Part shown: in pieces, positions 10,831-22,160 of the stretch
Position numbering within the stretch: position 1 is the stretch's first letter
Layout: each line of letters begins with the position of its first letter
DNA from: Blattamonas nauphoetae
Taxonomy: Eukaryota > Preaxostyla > Oxymonadida
NCBI GenBank assembly: GCA_033064195.1
Contig: JARBJD010000002.1
Span: 310,001 to 374,000 of the forward strand
Reading direction: 5' to 3'
DNA: 64,000 nucleotides
Translations under genes and position numbers: made by a program
Notes under the pieces: model-generated
Seen by the model: only the letters and a program-made list of their open reading frames with translations
Database searches by the model: none
Told to the model about the DNA's origin: nothing

Positions 10831-13649
10831 TTACTCCTCCGAAGGAAGAAGACCCAAAAGCAACTCGATGACGACGGTATCGAGTGGATCCCGCTCCATT
10901 TTGAGGGCAGTGAGCCTCGCGATGAGGTCGGGGATCGTGTGAGGTGCGTGTCTCAGAGCAGACAGAAATGATGGTGCCCGAAAGTCGAGCCCAAAAGCAA
11001 GTGTTTTCGTGTCTGCGCTGTCGAGGAGGGTTGTTCTGATGAGGGGACTGCACTTGGCAAACAGTGCAAAGAAAGGCTCGATGTTCTGCTGATGTCTGAG
11101 GCAAAGTCGAACGAAGGCGTGGAAAGGCGGCTCAACGTAGCTTCTGATCTGATTGGGGATGATTCCTGAGCCCTGTTCGAAGAGCTGCCTCGTCTTGTCC
11201 AAAACATTCAGAACGAACGTGGAGATGAGAGAGGCGTACGGCGGCTTGGCCAGGACGTTCGTGGTGAGGAGCTCGATGAGCTCGTCACGTGGAGCTTTCT
11301 CGATGACAGTGCAGGCCAGGTTGGGGTTGAGGACGACAGTGGTGTTCCCAATCTTGTTTAACTGGACGAGGGCGTATTTGGTGAGAGAGGAGAAGCTGAG
11401 GAGGATCGAGAGACACGTGAAGCGAGTGGCTGAGCGGAACGTCATGACGTAGCGGATCAGAACAACTGCGTATTTGCGGAGATTTGGCATTGTGGGCAAT
11501 GCTGTTGTGTTCAGAGTTGTGTTGATCTCGTCTCGAACCATCCGTTCCCATTCATCTGCCTCGGTGTGCTGATTTGTCTCCTGTTCAGTCAGCTTCAGTC
11601 CACGTCGATCATCAGAGCAACTGCATTTGTCGTTGCTGTGGTTTGTGAACGAGATTGGAGTCAGGCTGGCATCTGACCCAACCAGAAGTGTGCGGAGGAT
11701 GCAGTATGCGGGGGCAGGGAAGATCTGGAGATTGAGGAGGAACTGTCGGAAAGTGTGATGCGGAGGGAGGAAGGCTGTCTGGCCGCTCGTTTCAGCAAAC
11801 AGCGGGGGAAGCTGGCGGGCCCAGCTGTGGAGAACGATGGAGAGTATGCGATAGTATCGAAGCGAGAGGAGGTGAGTGAGAGAAGGGGGGAGTTGGGACG
11901 TTTCGAATTGGATGGTCGACGACTCGGAATTTGATAACCCAAAATCGAGCTCTTCCTTTTCCTCCAGATCGTCTCTCAGCATCGGATTCACGTGATGCTG
12001 AGGTGGAGGCGAACGCGGTGAATTTGAATGGAGCTCGTCGGCGAGATGTGTATCAGTCATCATGTGTTTGAAGAAGAGGGAGAGATCGACAGGTGGTTGT
12101 TCAGGAGAGTCCTCTTTCGCTTCCTCTTTATTCTCTGGCGGCGTTCTTCCTCTCCGAATGTCTTCTTTGATTGCATTCGCATACTCGAATGACAACCATT
12201 CTTCCACAAGTTTTCTCCGCATCTCACTTTTCACTTCAGCTTTCTTCCGTTCATTCTCAGTCGAAGTTCCCACTTGGGATTGATCGGAAGGTGAAGAGAA
12301 ATCGGTACAGACAAATGTGAGGAGTGTTCGACAGAAGGTAGATGACAGTGGAGACGATGCAGCGAACTTAGCGAGCATTGTTGATGTGGTTTTGTTGAGT
12401 TCTTCTTGAGACGGCTCAAGTGTGGTGAATGAGAGAGGAGAAACGAGGGTGAGTGTTGAAAGCCATTCATCAGATGAGCTTAATGTTGGGTGTTCGATGG
12501 TTTTATGTTTACCTTCTGTTTTAACATGGTATTCGAACGGCCGATGAAAGAACTGATAGAGAAGGCGAATATGCATTGAATCGTTCCATGAAGACATGGA
12601 CTCATCAACAAGATGAACAACACTGTGTTTGGGCTGGTCTTGTTGATGATCATCCACAACTTCATCTTCTTCAGCTGTCGTTAAGATTCCTGCCTTCCTC
12701 TGTGCAATACGTGATGAAAATGCGGACAATTTAGGAGCAGTTTGTCGTACAGGTGTGGTTACAATTGCTGACTGTTCTTGAGGGATGACAGCAGCGAGTC
12801 GTGGGTCAACAACTGTGTCCTGTGGAATGATTTGTGGCTCAACAGGGATTGGAGCTGGTTTTGGAAGATACTTTTGTATTGACTCTTTTTTACTTGAATT
12901 AAAGAGACTGTTGACTAATTGTGCTTCAGCAACAAGATCAGTACGACGAGTCATTCTGAAAGGAATCAGTGTGAAGAAATAGACAAAAATACGATTCCCA
13001 TTGAGTAAACGCATGCGAATATGCATAAAGCAGAGACATTTGACCCCAAAGAGGTGATTTTTCAAGACCAGTCTACGAAACTTATAGAGAACGATGATGC
13101 AGACAACTCCCCGTCGAAAAATCGCAGCCACTCGATCCAAAACTTGTGGTGGAGACACAGGCGCAAGCTGTAGGAATCCCTTCACTATTGTGGCACGAAC
13201 AGATGGATGTATCCTAGAGAGCAGGAAGTATTGAGAACAAAAAAAAAGAAGTCCAGACTGATGATTCGTTAAGATGTCACCGAGGATCTCGAGAGCCCCT
13301 CCAGATTCTGCGGGCCCAAGAATGTATGTGGCCAGAACTCCTGTAAAAGAATTGAGAATATGACGAAGATTGTCGTCCCTTCCAAGAGTCAAGAAAACAT
13401 TGGATAAGCTTTGAACATGAACCAATAACGCCTTGATTTCTCTTACAAGGGTTCCTTTGTTTGGGTAGGCAAGGACCTGAGAATAAGAAATTGTTTAAAA
13501 GGGTTAGAGAGAAAAAAGAGAAAAGATACTGTTCTGACGGCTGTAACACGTTCATGGAACATGCGTTCCATGTAGTTCACGTTGTATTGGCAGAGTCGAT
13601 TCTCTGAGGGAAAGAGATTCGGATCATAGAGAAGATTCTGAGTCTCCAT
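10831..13649 (-). CDS. Large helical-repeat (HEAT/ARM-like) protein; weak symplekin-like impression
   Basis: Minus strand from ATG at 13649. Exon 1 (METQNLLYDPNLFP...VTAVRT) is joined by a GT-AG intron of about 53 nt to an exon beginning VLAYPNKGTLVREIKALL, which then stays open to 10831. The product is about 900 residues. N- and C-terminal parts look like helical solenoid (SVRATIVKGFLQLAP; PPYASLISTFVLNVLDKTRQ), with a charged and Ser/Pro-rich middle (residues about 190-480). The overall plan, with helical repeats at both ends and a disordered middle containing DPRLAAV, recalls symplekin/Pta1 of the mRNA 3'-processing complex. I could not align it convincingly, so no symbol is given. A further in-frame intron near 12955-13100 is possible, since that stretch (RRLVLKNHLFGVKCLCFMHI) is unusually hydrophobic. 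The start codon lies 16 bp from the divergent RIO1 start. Confidence 0.65.
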
Positions 13650-13665
13650 TCAAAAAACTTTTCTG
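13650..13665. promoter_or_regulatory. 16-bp shared space between divergent start codons
   Basis: The ATG of the minus-strand helical protein (13649-13647) and the ATG of the plus-strand RIO1 kinase (13666-13668) lie back to back with only 16 bp between them. Any promoter elements must therefore overlap the first codons of both genes. Confidence 0.6.
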
Positions 13666-14774
13666 ATGGTCCGATCGCTCCCTGGCACGTTGTCAAAAGG
13701 AACGCAAACACTCCCCCGATCAATTATAAAGGGATTTGAAGCGGTTGAGGATAAAATTCAAGCCAATAGGTGTGTTATTTCTGATTACAACCTCTCATCG
13801 AATCTCCTCTCCAGGTTTCGAGAGAAGGATAAGGCTGATCGAGCAACTCACCAACAGGTTCTTGATCGACGAACATATCTTGTTCTTTTGAAGCTCTTCA
13901 AGAACGGTCTTCTCAGAGAAGTGAATGAATGTGTCAGTACTGATAAAGAAGTATCCATTTTCACTATCTAAACAGTTTTTCTCAACTAGGCCAATGTACA
14001 TCATGCAATGTCCCCTGAGGGAAGAGAACTTGCCGTCAAACTTTACAAAACCTCTATTCTTATCTTCAAGGATCGTGATCGATACGTGACTGGAGAATTC
14101 CGTTTTAGGAACGATTATGCTCGTTCAAATCCAAGAAAGATGGTTTCAATGTGGGCAGAGAAAGAATATCGAAATCTCCTTCGTCTTAGCCAAGCGGGAA
14201 TCCATGCCCTGGTTCCACGTACCCAACGCCAGCATGTCCTCGTGATGGATTTCGTTGGAGATGATGGGAATGCAGCCAGCAGACTAAAAAACACTGTTGG
14301 TCAATACCAACTCACCAAGGAGCAACTCACTCGCATATACTGGGACACCGTCGACATCATGAAAAAGTGTACCAAGATTGCCGTCTGGTTCACGCTGATC
14401 TTTCAGAATACAACCTGCTCTACTTTGTGAAGACAGAAGAGCTGTGGGTGATTGGTGTGTCTCAAAGTGTTGAGCATGATCATCCACACAGTCTCGAGTT
14501 TCTCCGACGCGATGCTGACATCATCAACAAGTTTTTCCGCAACTATGGCGTCCATACACTCTCTGCTCGCGAACTCTTCGACTACATTGTCGATGCTGGG
14601 CTTGCATCACTCGAAAAACGAGCAGCACACGTCGAAAAGCTGAGAGAGATGTGCGAAGGCCGCAGTATGACTGACATCCGTCTGTCCACCAACACGACAT
14701 CATCTACCCTCGTCAACGCCATCAAGGCCCGTCTCATGGAATCCCCTGAACGACGCATCCTCAACAGAAAATAG
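13666..14774 (+). CDS. RIOK1: RIO1-type atypical protein kinase, with a frameshift and a G in place of the metal-binding D
   Basis: RIO1 acts in the final cytoplasmic maturation of the 40S ribosomal subunit. Exon 1 carries KDKADRATHQQVLDRRT. A 39-nt intron (13951-13989) restores STDKE|ANVHHAM, the STGKEANVY P-loop equivalent. Then come LAVKLYKTSILIFKDRDRYV (catalytic Lys), the NPRKMVSMWAEKEYRNL region and LVHADLSEYNLLYF (catalytic Asp and Asn). A 45-nt in-frame intron near 13768-13812 is also likely. Two oddities: the frame changes by one base within GAAAAAG at 14361-14367, inside a conserved stretch where no intron fits; and the motif normally IDVSQSVEHDHPH reads IGVSQSVEHDHPH, losing the metal-binding Asp. 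The long basic C-terminal tail of animal RIOK1 is absent. This may be a pseudogene, an assembly error, or a divergent copy. Confidence 0.85.
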
Positions 14775-14942
14775 CATCATCAATCCGCAAGGACAGATCA
14801 ACATATGGATTTAGACACACGAGAAGGGACCAACTTCAGAGTGTTCTGTTCACTCTATCCTCATCTTTCAACAACACTTGATTTGTCCCACTATCGCAAT
14901 TGTCCACCAGAAATATCCGGTGTTCTTCACTCTCTCTCTTGG

Positions 14943-16060
14943 TCAGAGTTTGGATATCGTCAACACGTGTGGTTGTGTCAGGACTGTCGTGTGAGTGAAT
15001 ATTGCTGTGATGTTCGATATCTGCTGTGGGAAGGACGAGACAATCACTTCGGGCATCATTACGCTGAGGATGACAGAGAAGGGCTGTTGGAGTGTCTCTG
15101 TACAGACGTGTTGCAGAGGCGTCAAACCGTAGCGATCATTGAGGAACGGATTCACTCCACTTGCGAGCAGAAGACGCATCATCTTCGCATCTCCGCGTGC
15201 AGCAGCAATGTGAAGAGATGTGCAACCAAACACAGAGTCGCGACTGTTCGCTTTCGATCCCGACGCGAGAAGCCACCCCACAAGCATCAGACGATGGTGT
15301 GACGATGCGAGACGATGCGGATCGTGTGCAAACGGGTAGAAGATATGAGAAGGGCAACGATGGATGTCCTTTGTGTTCTTTGGTGTGCACGGAAACACCA
15401 CGCAAGGATGCTGGTTCGGTGCCTTTGTCGAACAGGATGTGTGTGCACGTCTCAGCCGTTTTGGGTGAAGAAGAGAACAAACATCACGCTCAAACGACGC
15501 GGCTTCATCCTCATCGATGGGATACTCTGTCCCCACTGCATTATCCTCCACTCCACATTACCGCTGACAGGAGTGGGGCCCGTCCAAAGCAATCCCGATG
15601 CTCGAGTGATCCTGGCTTCTGGAGAGTCTGAGCAGCGATGCCTAGTCTGCCCTGCAGAAAGAGCGGGTTGTCGCCGGATGTGGTTGCGGAGAACAGAGAG
15701 TGGGTGCTCGATGCTCCCACCAACGCGGGATCGCGAGAGACACGCTGAGGGAAGGACGGGTAGGGATAGTCTCTCGACTTGAGAAAGATCTCGAAGGGGT
15801 TGCTTTGCGTCGAGCTGACAAGTTCCCAGTTGTCGCCTACTATTCACTCGAGTTTAACCAGCTAGGGACCAACCTTGTTGTGATCGAAATCCGCGTCAGA
15901 GACAAAAACCTCATCAAAATATTCAATAACAGTTTTCTTTACAACCTTCGTCCAATCGATATGGATGAGCCTGCACCAATCGACGATGTCACGTTTGTAT
16001 ATGAGAGGACACTCATCCAAAGCTCATTGCTCCTTTCCAAGGACGGTGCTTCTTCACCAC
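14943..16060 (-). CDS. Ankyrin-repeat protein, downstream half (gene appears split)
   Basis: Minus-strand coding in several frames, best read as exons. From the right: NPFEIFLKSRDYPYPSFPQR, then GDNPLFLQGRLGIAAQTLQK and HRDCFGRAPLLSA (start of an ankyrin unit), then CTHILFDKGTEPAS, and the clearest repeats FGCTSLHIAAARGDAKMMRL and YGLTPLQHV. The frame closes at 14943. A GTAATG...GCAG stretch near 15550 is a possible 26-nt intron after the APLLSA helix. The matching upstream half of such a gene lies at about 18960-20104 on the same strand; between them sits a plus-strand beta-helix gene. Whether the two halves were once one gene is inference. It is probably a cytoplasmic scaffold protein. The right boundary near 16060 is approximate. 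It is convergent with the RIO1-type gene. Confidence 0.5.
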
Positions 16061-16079
16061 CTTCCACTGAGACCAGCCG

Positions 16080-18960
16080 GACCACACACACTGAAATATA
16101 CGTTGTCTGAGAGGTGGAGACAATTCGATCAGACATTCATCCTTTCCGACGATTATCCGCTCTGGACAGTGAAAGACGGGAATTCACTTTCCATTCCATC
16201 GATGATTTTGGATGTGACCAACACAACAGCCGTTGGGATTGCCTCAATTAGCGGCGGATCAAGCTTGGCGATGACTGGAACACTCCTCACCCTTCCTTCG
16301 ACGTTCCACACAACTCCAGCCTTCCGAACAGATGTCTCGACGCTCTCTCTCAAAGACATGTAACTGAAAGGGCTGACCCTCACAGCGGTTCCCGTCTTCC
16401 TCGTCACTGGAGCATCGTCTGTCCTCCTGGACACAATCACCGCACAGAATATTCAGGGATTTCATTTCATGAAGATGGGAGGATCAACAGAACAAACAGT
16501 GACAATGAAGATCTCAATCTCATCAACGACAGAATTTGTTGGTTGCTCATGTGAAAGTGGAAAAGGAAACATGCTCTTTTTGAAAGGAGGCAATCTGGAA
16601 TCACTGCTTGCAGGAACACCCGAAACACCGTCTGGTTTGAATGGAATCAAACCAAAATTGACGACATCGTTCACCACCGCCACCTTCACAGCATTCTTCG
16701 GATCAGACACGGAGACAAACACAGAAGGATCGTTGCTGTATTATTGGTTTCCACACAAATCTGGGCCAATTTTTGTGAGTGAGAGTGGAGAACAACACGA
16801 ATTGTGTGGATTGGAAGGGCTTCATTGCTCGACTCTCGACTCCCTATTTCCAATGAACTCAAACACAAAGAAGGAACTCACTCTCAGCTCAGACATCACT
16901 CTCTCCACTTCTCTCTCGTCTCCGTCAACAGGTGCATCCATCTCGTCATCTTCATCTCCACCAAAATCGCTCATTTTAACTTCGAATGGACAGTTCGTTG
17001 TTGAAGGTGGTCCACTGTAATTCTCATCCATTGGCTTGACACTTACCGCGTCAATCACGCAGCCTCTGTTCGTTGTGAAGGGAAGCACACTCACGCTCTC
17101 CAGCTCTGTCTCAATCACCAACCCTCCCTCCGCCACGCACTCTTCATCATTGTTCTCAATTGAAGGAGCGACACTCACTTTGTCTGGAACAGTGTTCGAC
17201 TTCACCATTCACTTCTCGTCTTCTTCAGCTCTTCTCACTCGAACTGGAGGCAACATCATTTTGGACACTGTTTCGTTGTCGTCGCTGACATTGACGTCAG
17301 CGAGTGTCATCGAATTGGAAGAGACATCGAGACTGTCTGTTCCTGACAGTAAGTTCGAGACGATCACGCAAACAGGAAGTGGAGGAGGGGCGTTCCTGAG
17401 GACGAATGGAGACAAAGATCAGATTATATCGATCACACGCTGCTTATTCGACACCATGTCGTCTGTTGGAGATGGAGGAGCGATTCTGGCTGAACTCAGA
17501 GAAAGATCGACACTAACAGTAGCAGACACGAACTTCACATCGTGTTTGTGTTCTGGGAAGGGAGGAGCTCTGTCGATTGTGCTCTCTTTGACAGGTTCGT
17601 TCGCTCTCCAAACTGACACTTCATTCAAAGGATGTTCAGCCACTGTGAGTTGATCTGCTCTCTTTGTGCAGGCACCATCACTGGCCACTGCGATCACCGA
17701 AACGAGCATGGTTTTCCTTGAATATTTCCCACTCACTCCAACAACAGCTCTCCTCGATCTGTATCGTGGATTGAACACCGCCAACACATCTGATGCTGTT
17801 CCTCTTGCGCTGTTCCTCGCTGAAGTCAGATCAACAGGGTTCGCAAGTGCGAGTGGATCGGATGGGGAACTGTGTGGCTTCTCTGCGTATCCTTGTTCTT
17901 CACTGAGCACAGTTCAAACAAGATTGGCAGCAAATGGATCGAAAACGGAAGGAAAACTGAATCCGATCAAAATTGAACTCCAAACAGCCCTCGAACAGAA
18001 GACATCGTTTTTGTGTGGAGAACATGCAGCAACGATCACTGGAAACACAATCACTCTCTCGAATGTGGGTGAATTCACCACATCCTCGACTGAATCACTC
18101 CTCACTCTCTCCTCGCTCACCTTCTTCTTTGCCTCCTCACAGTTCAAACCAGCCAGTTTTGTCTCAACTGGATCGGTTGAAACTGAATGGAACAAACTCG
18201 TTGAAACTGATTTCAACTGTCTATCCTGCCTTCGTTGTTACGTCTGGCATCCTGAACATTGAATCAGGAATGACACTGACCCACTCAACCGCAAACCGGA
18301 GATCGTCGGTCTTCGACATGAGTGGAGGATCAACAACGATCGCATCACTCGTCCTCCAATCCATCACACTCAATCCAGGGAGCAGTGTGTTCGATCTCGA
18401 TGGCATCGTTCTCATCGATCACAAATGGATGGTCTGGGTCTGTGATTCAGTGCACAACAACTGGCACACTTTCTCTATCATCAGTTTTGTTCCCGTCGTG
18501 CAACTGTGATGAAGATTGGAAGGGAAGGAGTGTGTTCATCTCTCGCCCTTACTTCTCTCCTGGCGATGTTGTGATGGAGGATGTGTCGATCAGCACAGCT
18601 GGGACGATTAGAACCTATGAAGTGGATCTGGAAGGAGAAATGTGGGAGCAGTTGTCACATCAGAGTGGGCGAGTCTGATTGGAACGAACGACGCGACGCT
18701 GATGAAAGAGAAGTTAGAGGATTTTTTGGATCAGATTCTACGAACTCAACGAACATCGGACCGCTTGGGTATCATTTGTATCCTCACACGGAAGGAGCGC
18801 TGTTTGTATCGGAAGGGTTCTGGGATCGTGGAAAGTGTGGGCAGGAGCGTCTTCCTTGCTCGTTATTGTCTTTCGCCTTCTCACTACTCATCGACACAAA
18901 GACAACACTCACTCTCAGTTCAGGGTCACTCTGTTGTGAAAAGAAAAGAGGGGGTTTTTG
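16080..18960 (+). pseudogene. Broken beta-helix surface-protein gene (Pmp-like repeats)
   Basis: Plus-strand remains of a large Ser/Thr-rich protein with right-handed beta-helix character: repeated short strands such as KGSTLTLSSSVSITNPPS, ASVIELEETSRLSVPDSKFE and TRTGGNIILDTVSLSSLTLT. A family cassette with paired Cys recurs three times: SGEQHELCGLEGLHCSTL near 16790, GELCGFSAYPCSSL near 17870 and GKCGQERLPCSLLSF near 18840, each followed by a TLTLSS-type strand. Such families are abundant in oxymonads. The frame is lost several times (in-frame stops near 16362 and 17019, frame changes after 18240), and it lacks a signal peptide and a C terminus. The stop at 17651 could instead lie inside a 27-nt GTGAGT...CAG intron. 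It looks like a truncated, decaying copy set inside an ankyrin gene on the other strand. Confidence 0.7.
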
Positions 18961-20104
18961 AGAGACTGGAGTGAGGACACGAGCTTCCAGGAACACCTGC
19001 ACTGTTCTGAAGGGAGACGATCGAAGGCTCTTCACCCGAATTGAGGTCTCCTTCGACTGAGTCTACATCTGTGTCGATCGAGATGATTGGGGCTTGGATG
19101 TTGTCTGTGACATTGGTCGGTGTCTGGGACATTTACTGTTCCTGCTTATGCAGAACGTACCCGACCTCGATTTCTTTCAGTGCCATCTCATCCACCTCAT
19201 CGCTGTCGAGAATGATGGCCTCTGCGTTTTGATCATCAAAATGTTTACGCAGGCTTCGATTCCTTTCCATCAAACATGGAGCAGTGAGCATCCCATCCAG
19301 CCACATGCGGATGATGGAAGACTGTCCACTCGACGCAGCAAGATGGAGAGGGAGATCTCCATTCCGATCATATACGAAGGATGAGACCCCGAACTGGCAG
19401 AGACGAGTTGATGACAGGGTAGTAGAAGCGAGGCTAGAACGTCGAGCTCGCAGTTGAAGGAGCATTCGGGACATGGTGGGGACAGAGGATGGACGGGGCA
19501 GTGGTGCTTGATGTGTGGGCCATTGTTCCGTTTTGAGAAGGGAGCAAACCGCAGCGAGTCGAAGAGGAGAGGGGTGGTGAAGGAGAAGGTGGATGTCAGA
19601 ACGGACGGAGTTGATGGTGACAAAGCAGAGACAGATGTATTGGATGACGTTGGGAGAGAGATCGAACTGTAGCGATGGTCCAGAAAGAGCAAAGGGAGTG
19701 TGGACGGTTAAGTGAGGAAGACTACAGCGGAATCTGGGCCAGTGTCATTCGTAAGTGCTTCGTTGACGTTCTGAATGACGACACCCTTGTTCTCCTCGAA
19801 CATAAGAGCAGAGAGGAGAGCAAACGAAGCATTGCTCAAGAGTGGCTGCTTCGTGATCAGATCGGTCAGAGCATGAACTGCATCTCCAGGCACCACGATG
19901 TCTTCCTCAAGGCAACCGACTAGATTCTCCTTCCCCTCACTCACAACACACCCCATCTCGTTCAATTGGCAAACATACACCAAGAAGAACAATCCAACAA
20001 ATGAGTCAAGCAGAGGAGTAGAGGTGGAAGAGAACCTCGATCTTGGACATCACAAAGATGCACAAGAGATCCTCGGGAAACGCCTCTATCTGAGTATCAC
20101 GCAT
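18960..20104 (-). CDS. Ankyrin-repeat protein, upstream half
   Basis: Minus strand. A likely first exon starts at ATG 20104 (MRDTQIEAFPEDLLCIFVMS). The next exon includes EEDIVVPGDAVHALTDLITK and LSNASFALLSALMFEENKG, helical-repeat character. A GT-AG intron of about 60 nt near 19673-19732 joins PDSA to FDLSPNVIQYICLCFVTINS, then LLLHHPSPLRLAAVCSLLK, and the ankyrin unit DRNGDLPLHLAASSGQSSII follows. The frame ends in an acidic stretch (ILDSDEVDEMALKEIE); a further acidic Ser-rich segment (APIISIDTDVDSVEGDLN) lies beyond and may be another exon. The coding signal fades at about 18960, exactly where the beta-helix copy on the other strand ends. N-terminal armadillo-like helices followed by ankyrins is a common protist arrangement; the partner is unknown. 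Confidence 0.5.
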
Positions 20105-20525
20105 TGAATATTTCTTTTCACCATTGTTTCATCATTTCAAACACCATTACCAGACATATTACACACTTTTGAAGAATTCATTCAAGATCAAACCAGAAAG
20201 AAAAAGTTCGTTTGAATGCACTTTGTAACGAAATGTTTGTGAGGAAAAAGTAGTGAAATTCGAGATCACCGGAATTGCTTTCTCAGAATCATCATGATAT
20301 AAGTCTGTGCCAAATGGAACATTCTCATTCACAGGAGAGAATTGGGGTTTTTTTTTGTGAAGATGTTGTTGTTTGCACATATTTTATTCCAACAATAAAA
20401 AGAGTACCTCCGAATGAGTTGAAGCGCATCTGGTTTTCTGACGAAAAGATGTTCCGCGCGAATAGAACTGTTATTCGCCACACAATCATCGAATGTCAGC
20501 CCATGAGAACCCCCATTATCACGTG

Positions 20526-21288
20526 GGTCAGAATTTTTGATATCATTCAAAAGTTCGAAGACGAACATCCCATACGAAGCTCCTCTTATGCTTGTGAAAA
20601 GAATTTGGGTGTATTGTACTGTCACAAAAGCGCCGAAATGCATTTCACCGCCATAAATCGAGATTTTTTCTGGGAAATGTTGTTTTGGTGAGAAAATAAT
20701 CCTGACAAAAATTTAGAGCGAAAGACCCATTATTGGGCTCTGTAGCCTCATAGAGCAAAATGCACGCATTTTTTTCAACTTTTCAACGTCATATCTCCAC
20801 AACCAGCCATCCGTTTTGAACCAAATAAAGTGCATTCTATTCGTAAAGATCTCGACAAAACGTGCTCAAAAAAGAAAGACTTTTTTTCGAAGAAAATTTT
20901 GTTGCGAAAATATGGGTTTTTTGGAATTCTCCCAGAAACCCATAATTTTGTTTCGAAATTTTTCCAAAATGTTCGAATCATCAAAAAAAGGATCTGATTA
21001 AAATTTCATCAAAGGTGGTTCACGGGTTGTTGAGATATTGCCAAAATGAACTGTGAAAAAAGGCACTTTTCATGTACAAGGTGGTTTTCCCAGTGAGTTC
21101 CTGGATTTTTTTGTCGAAATTTTTTTGTCTTAGTTGGATCATATCTAAAAGTTTTCGAGAAAATCTCGATATATGGCGGGTTAATGAATTTCGGCGCCTT
21201 TCTGACAGCACTATGAGCTGTGGCAAGAGTAGACAATTTCGTTTTTTTGTGACAATCGAACTGTTGAATGATGTCAAAAATCCTGCCC
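20526..21288. mobile_element. Non-autonomous inverted-repeat element, copy 1 (763 bp), inside the mariner
   Basis: The ends are inverted repeats of about 31 bp: the left begins GGTCAGAATTTTTGATATCA, the right (reverse complement) begins GGGCAGGATTTTTGACATCA. It is flanked by a perfect 6-bp duplication CACGTG at 20520-20525 and 21289-21294. No coding frame is evident. The interior (about 20760-21060) is shared with a dispersed repeat at 24090-24345. Two shorter copies with the same ends lie at 23641 and 25499. Confidence 0.8.
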
Positions 21289-21644
21289 CACGTGGAAGTG
21301 CCAAATGAGCGTATTGTTACGAATTGCTGAATTGTCATGGCCGCAGGCGGATACATAGGACCGTTCTTCTTCACTCAGACAGTTACCGGACCGATCTATG
21401 TTAAAATGTTGCGTTCGGACTTTATGCCATTCCTGAAGGAGCGATCAAGGTTTGACTGGTCATACTTTCAGCAAGATGGCTCTCCACCGCATACTGCTCG
21501 TGGAACAATACAGTACTTGAATGATACTTTTGGCCATAGATGGATTGGGAAGCATCGTCAACATCCGTGGCCAGGTTTCAAAAGGTCCATCGTGCCCAGA
21601 TCATTAAAATTATCTCGTTTGAATTTATTTTTTCCAAGTAAACA

Positions 21645-22160
21645 TCAGATGAGGAGGGATCGGTGTGGCAGTAAGAAATTCTTGAACGTCTGTTGGTTGA
21701 GATGGTGTTGTCCAATTGCAGATAGCGAGAGAGAAGGAGAGGTGAAAGGGACTAGCTCGGGAGGAACATTGACAGATGAGAGAAAGATCGATCTGAGAGT
21801 GGCTTCTCCATTTGCCGCAACGAGAAAGAGGATCGAGGCACCAGGTATAGTCGGGGATAAAGGGAGCACAGCATCAATTTCGGATGTTGTTGTTACGACA
21901 TCCGGGGTTAGATGGTCGGAAGTGTGGATGTGCGTTTCATCCAAGTTGAAGATCAGATGAGGAGGGATTGGTGTGGCATTAAGAAATTGAGTGAGCTTTT
22001 CGAACCATGGTCTAATGTAGTGACGAGTGCATGAACATGCACGATACACATTGAATTTTGTCGGCGTCACCAGTTCCAAATTTTCATGGCGATCCACAAA
22101 ATGAGAACCAAATGTTCGACTGAGTTGAGGAGGGTCGTCAACTTCACGATTCTTCTCTCG
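21645..22160 (-). pseudogene. pogo/Tigger-like (DDE_1) transposase fragment A
   Basis: Minus-strand piece of about 150 residues. YIRPWFEKLTQFLNATPIPP followed by HLIFNLDETHIHTSDHLTP matches the end of the CENP-B-like helix-turn-helix region and the N-x-DET first catalytic motif of pogo-type transposases. LFLVAANGEATLRSIFLS fits the strand after it. The rest of the catalytic core is missing. It lies inside the hAT-like insertion, so it is either cargo or an older nested remnant. A second piece of the same kind lies near 26430-26980. Confidence 0.6.
21648..21988. repeat. Pair of direct repeats of about 37 bp, 303 bp apart
   Basis: The segments at about 21648-21684 and 21951-21987 share ATCAGATGAGGAGGGAT then GGTGTGGCA with a few mismatches (consensus tail TAAGAAATT). 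Both lie in the pogo-like fragment and encode the PPHL region on the minus strand. This suggests a partial internal duplication or two truncated copies joined. Confidence 0.6.

Noticed and set aside
10831-13649. Firm assignment as symplekin/Pta1 or as a NELF subunit
   Set aside because: Only general architecture agrees; I could not align conserved blocks, so no name is given.
14368-14408. GT...CTTTCAG stretch that looks like a short intron in the RIO1 gene
   Set aside because: It spans the codons for the conserved YQDCRLVHADLSE catalytic loop, so removing it would delete the active site.
14805-15302. Plus-strand ORF of 165 codons
   Set aside because: It is the shadow of minus-strand ankyrin coding, which shows clear repeat motifs.
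16360-16385. 26-nt GTAACTG...CACAG intron to explain the stop near 16362 in the beta-helix copy
   Set aside because: Its removal would change frame, while the sequence on both sides is in the same frame without it; a true in-frame stop is simpler.
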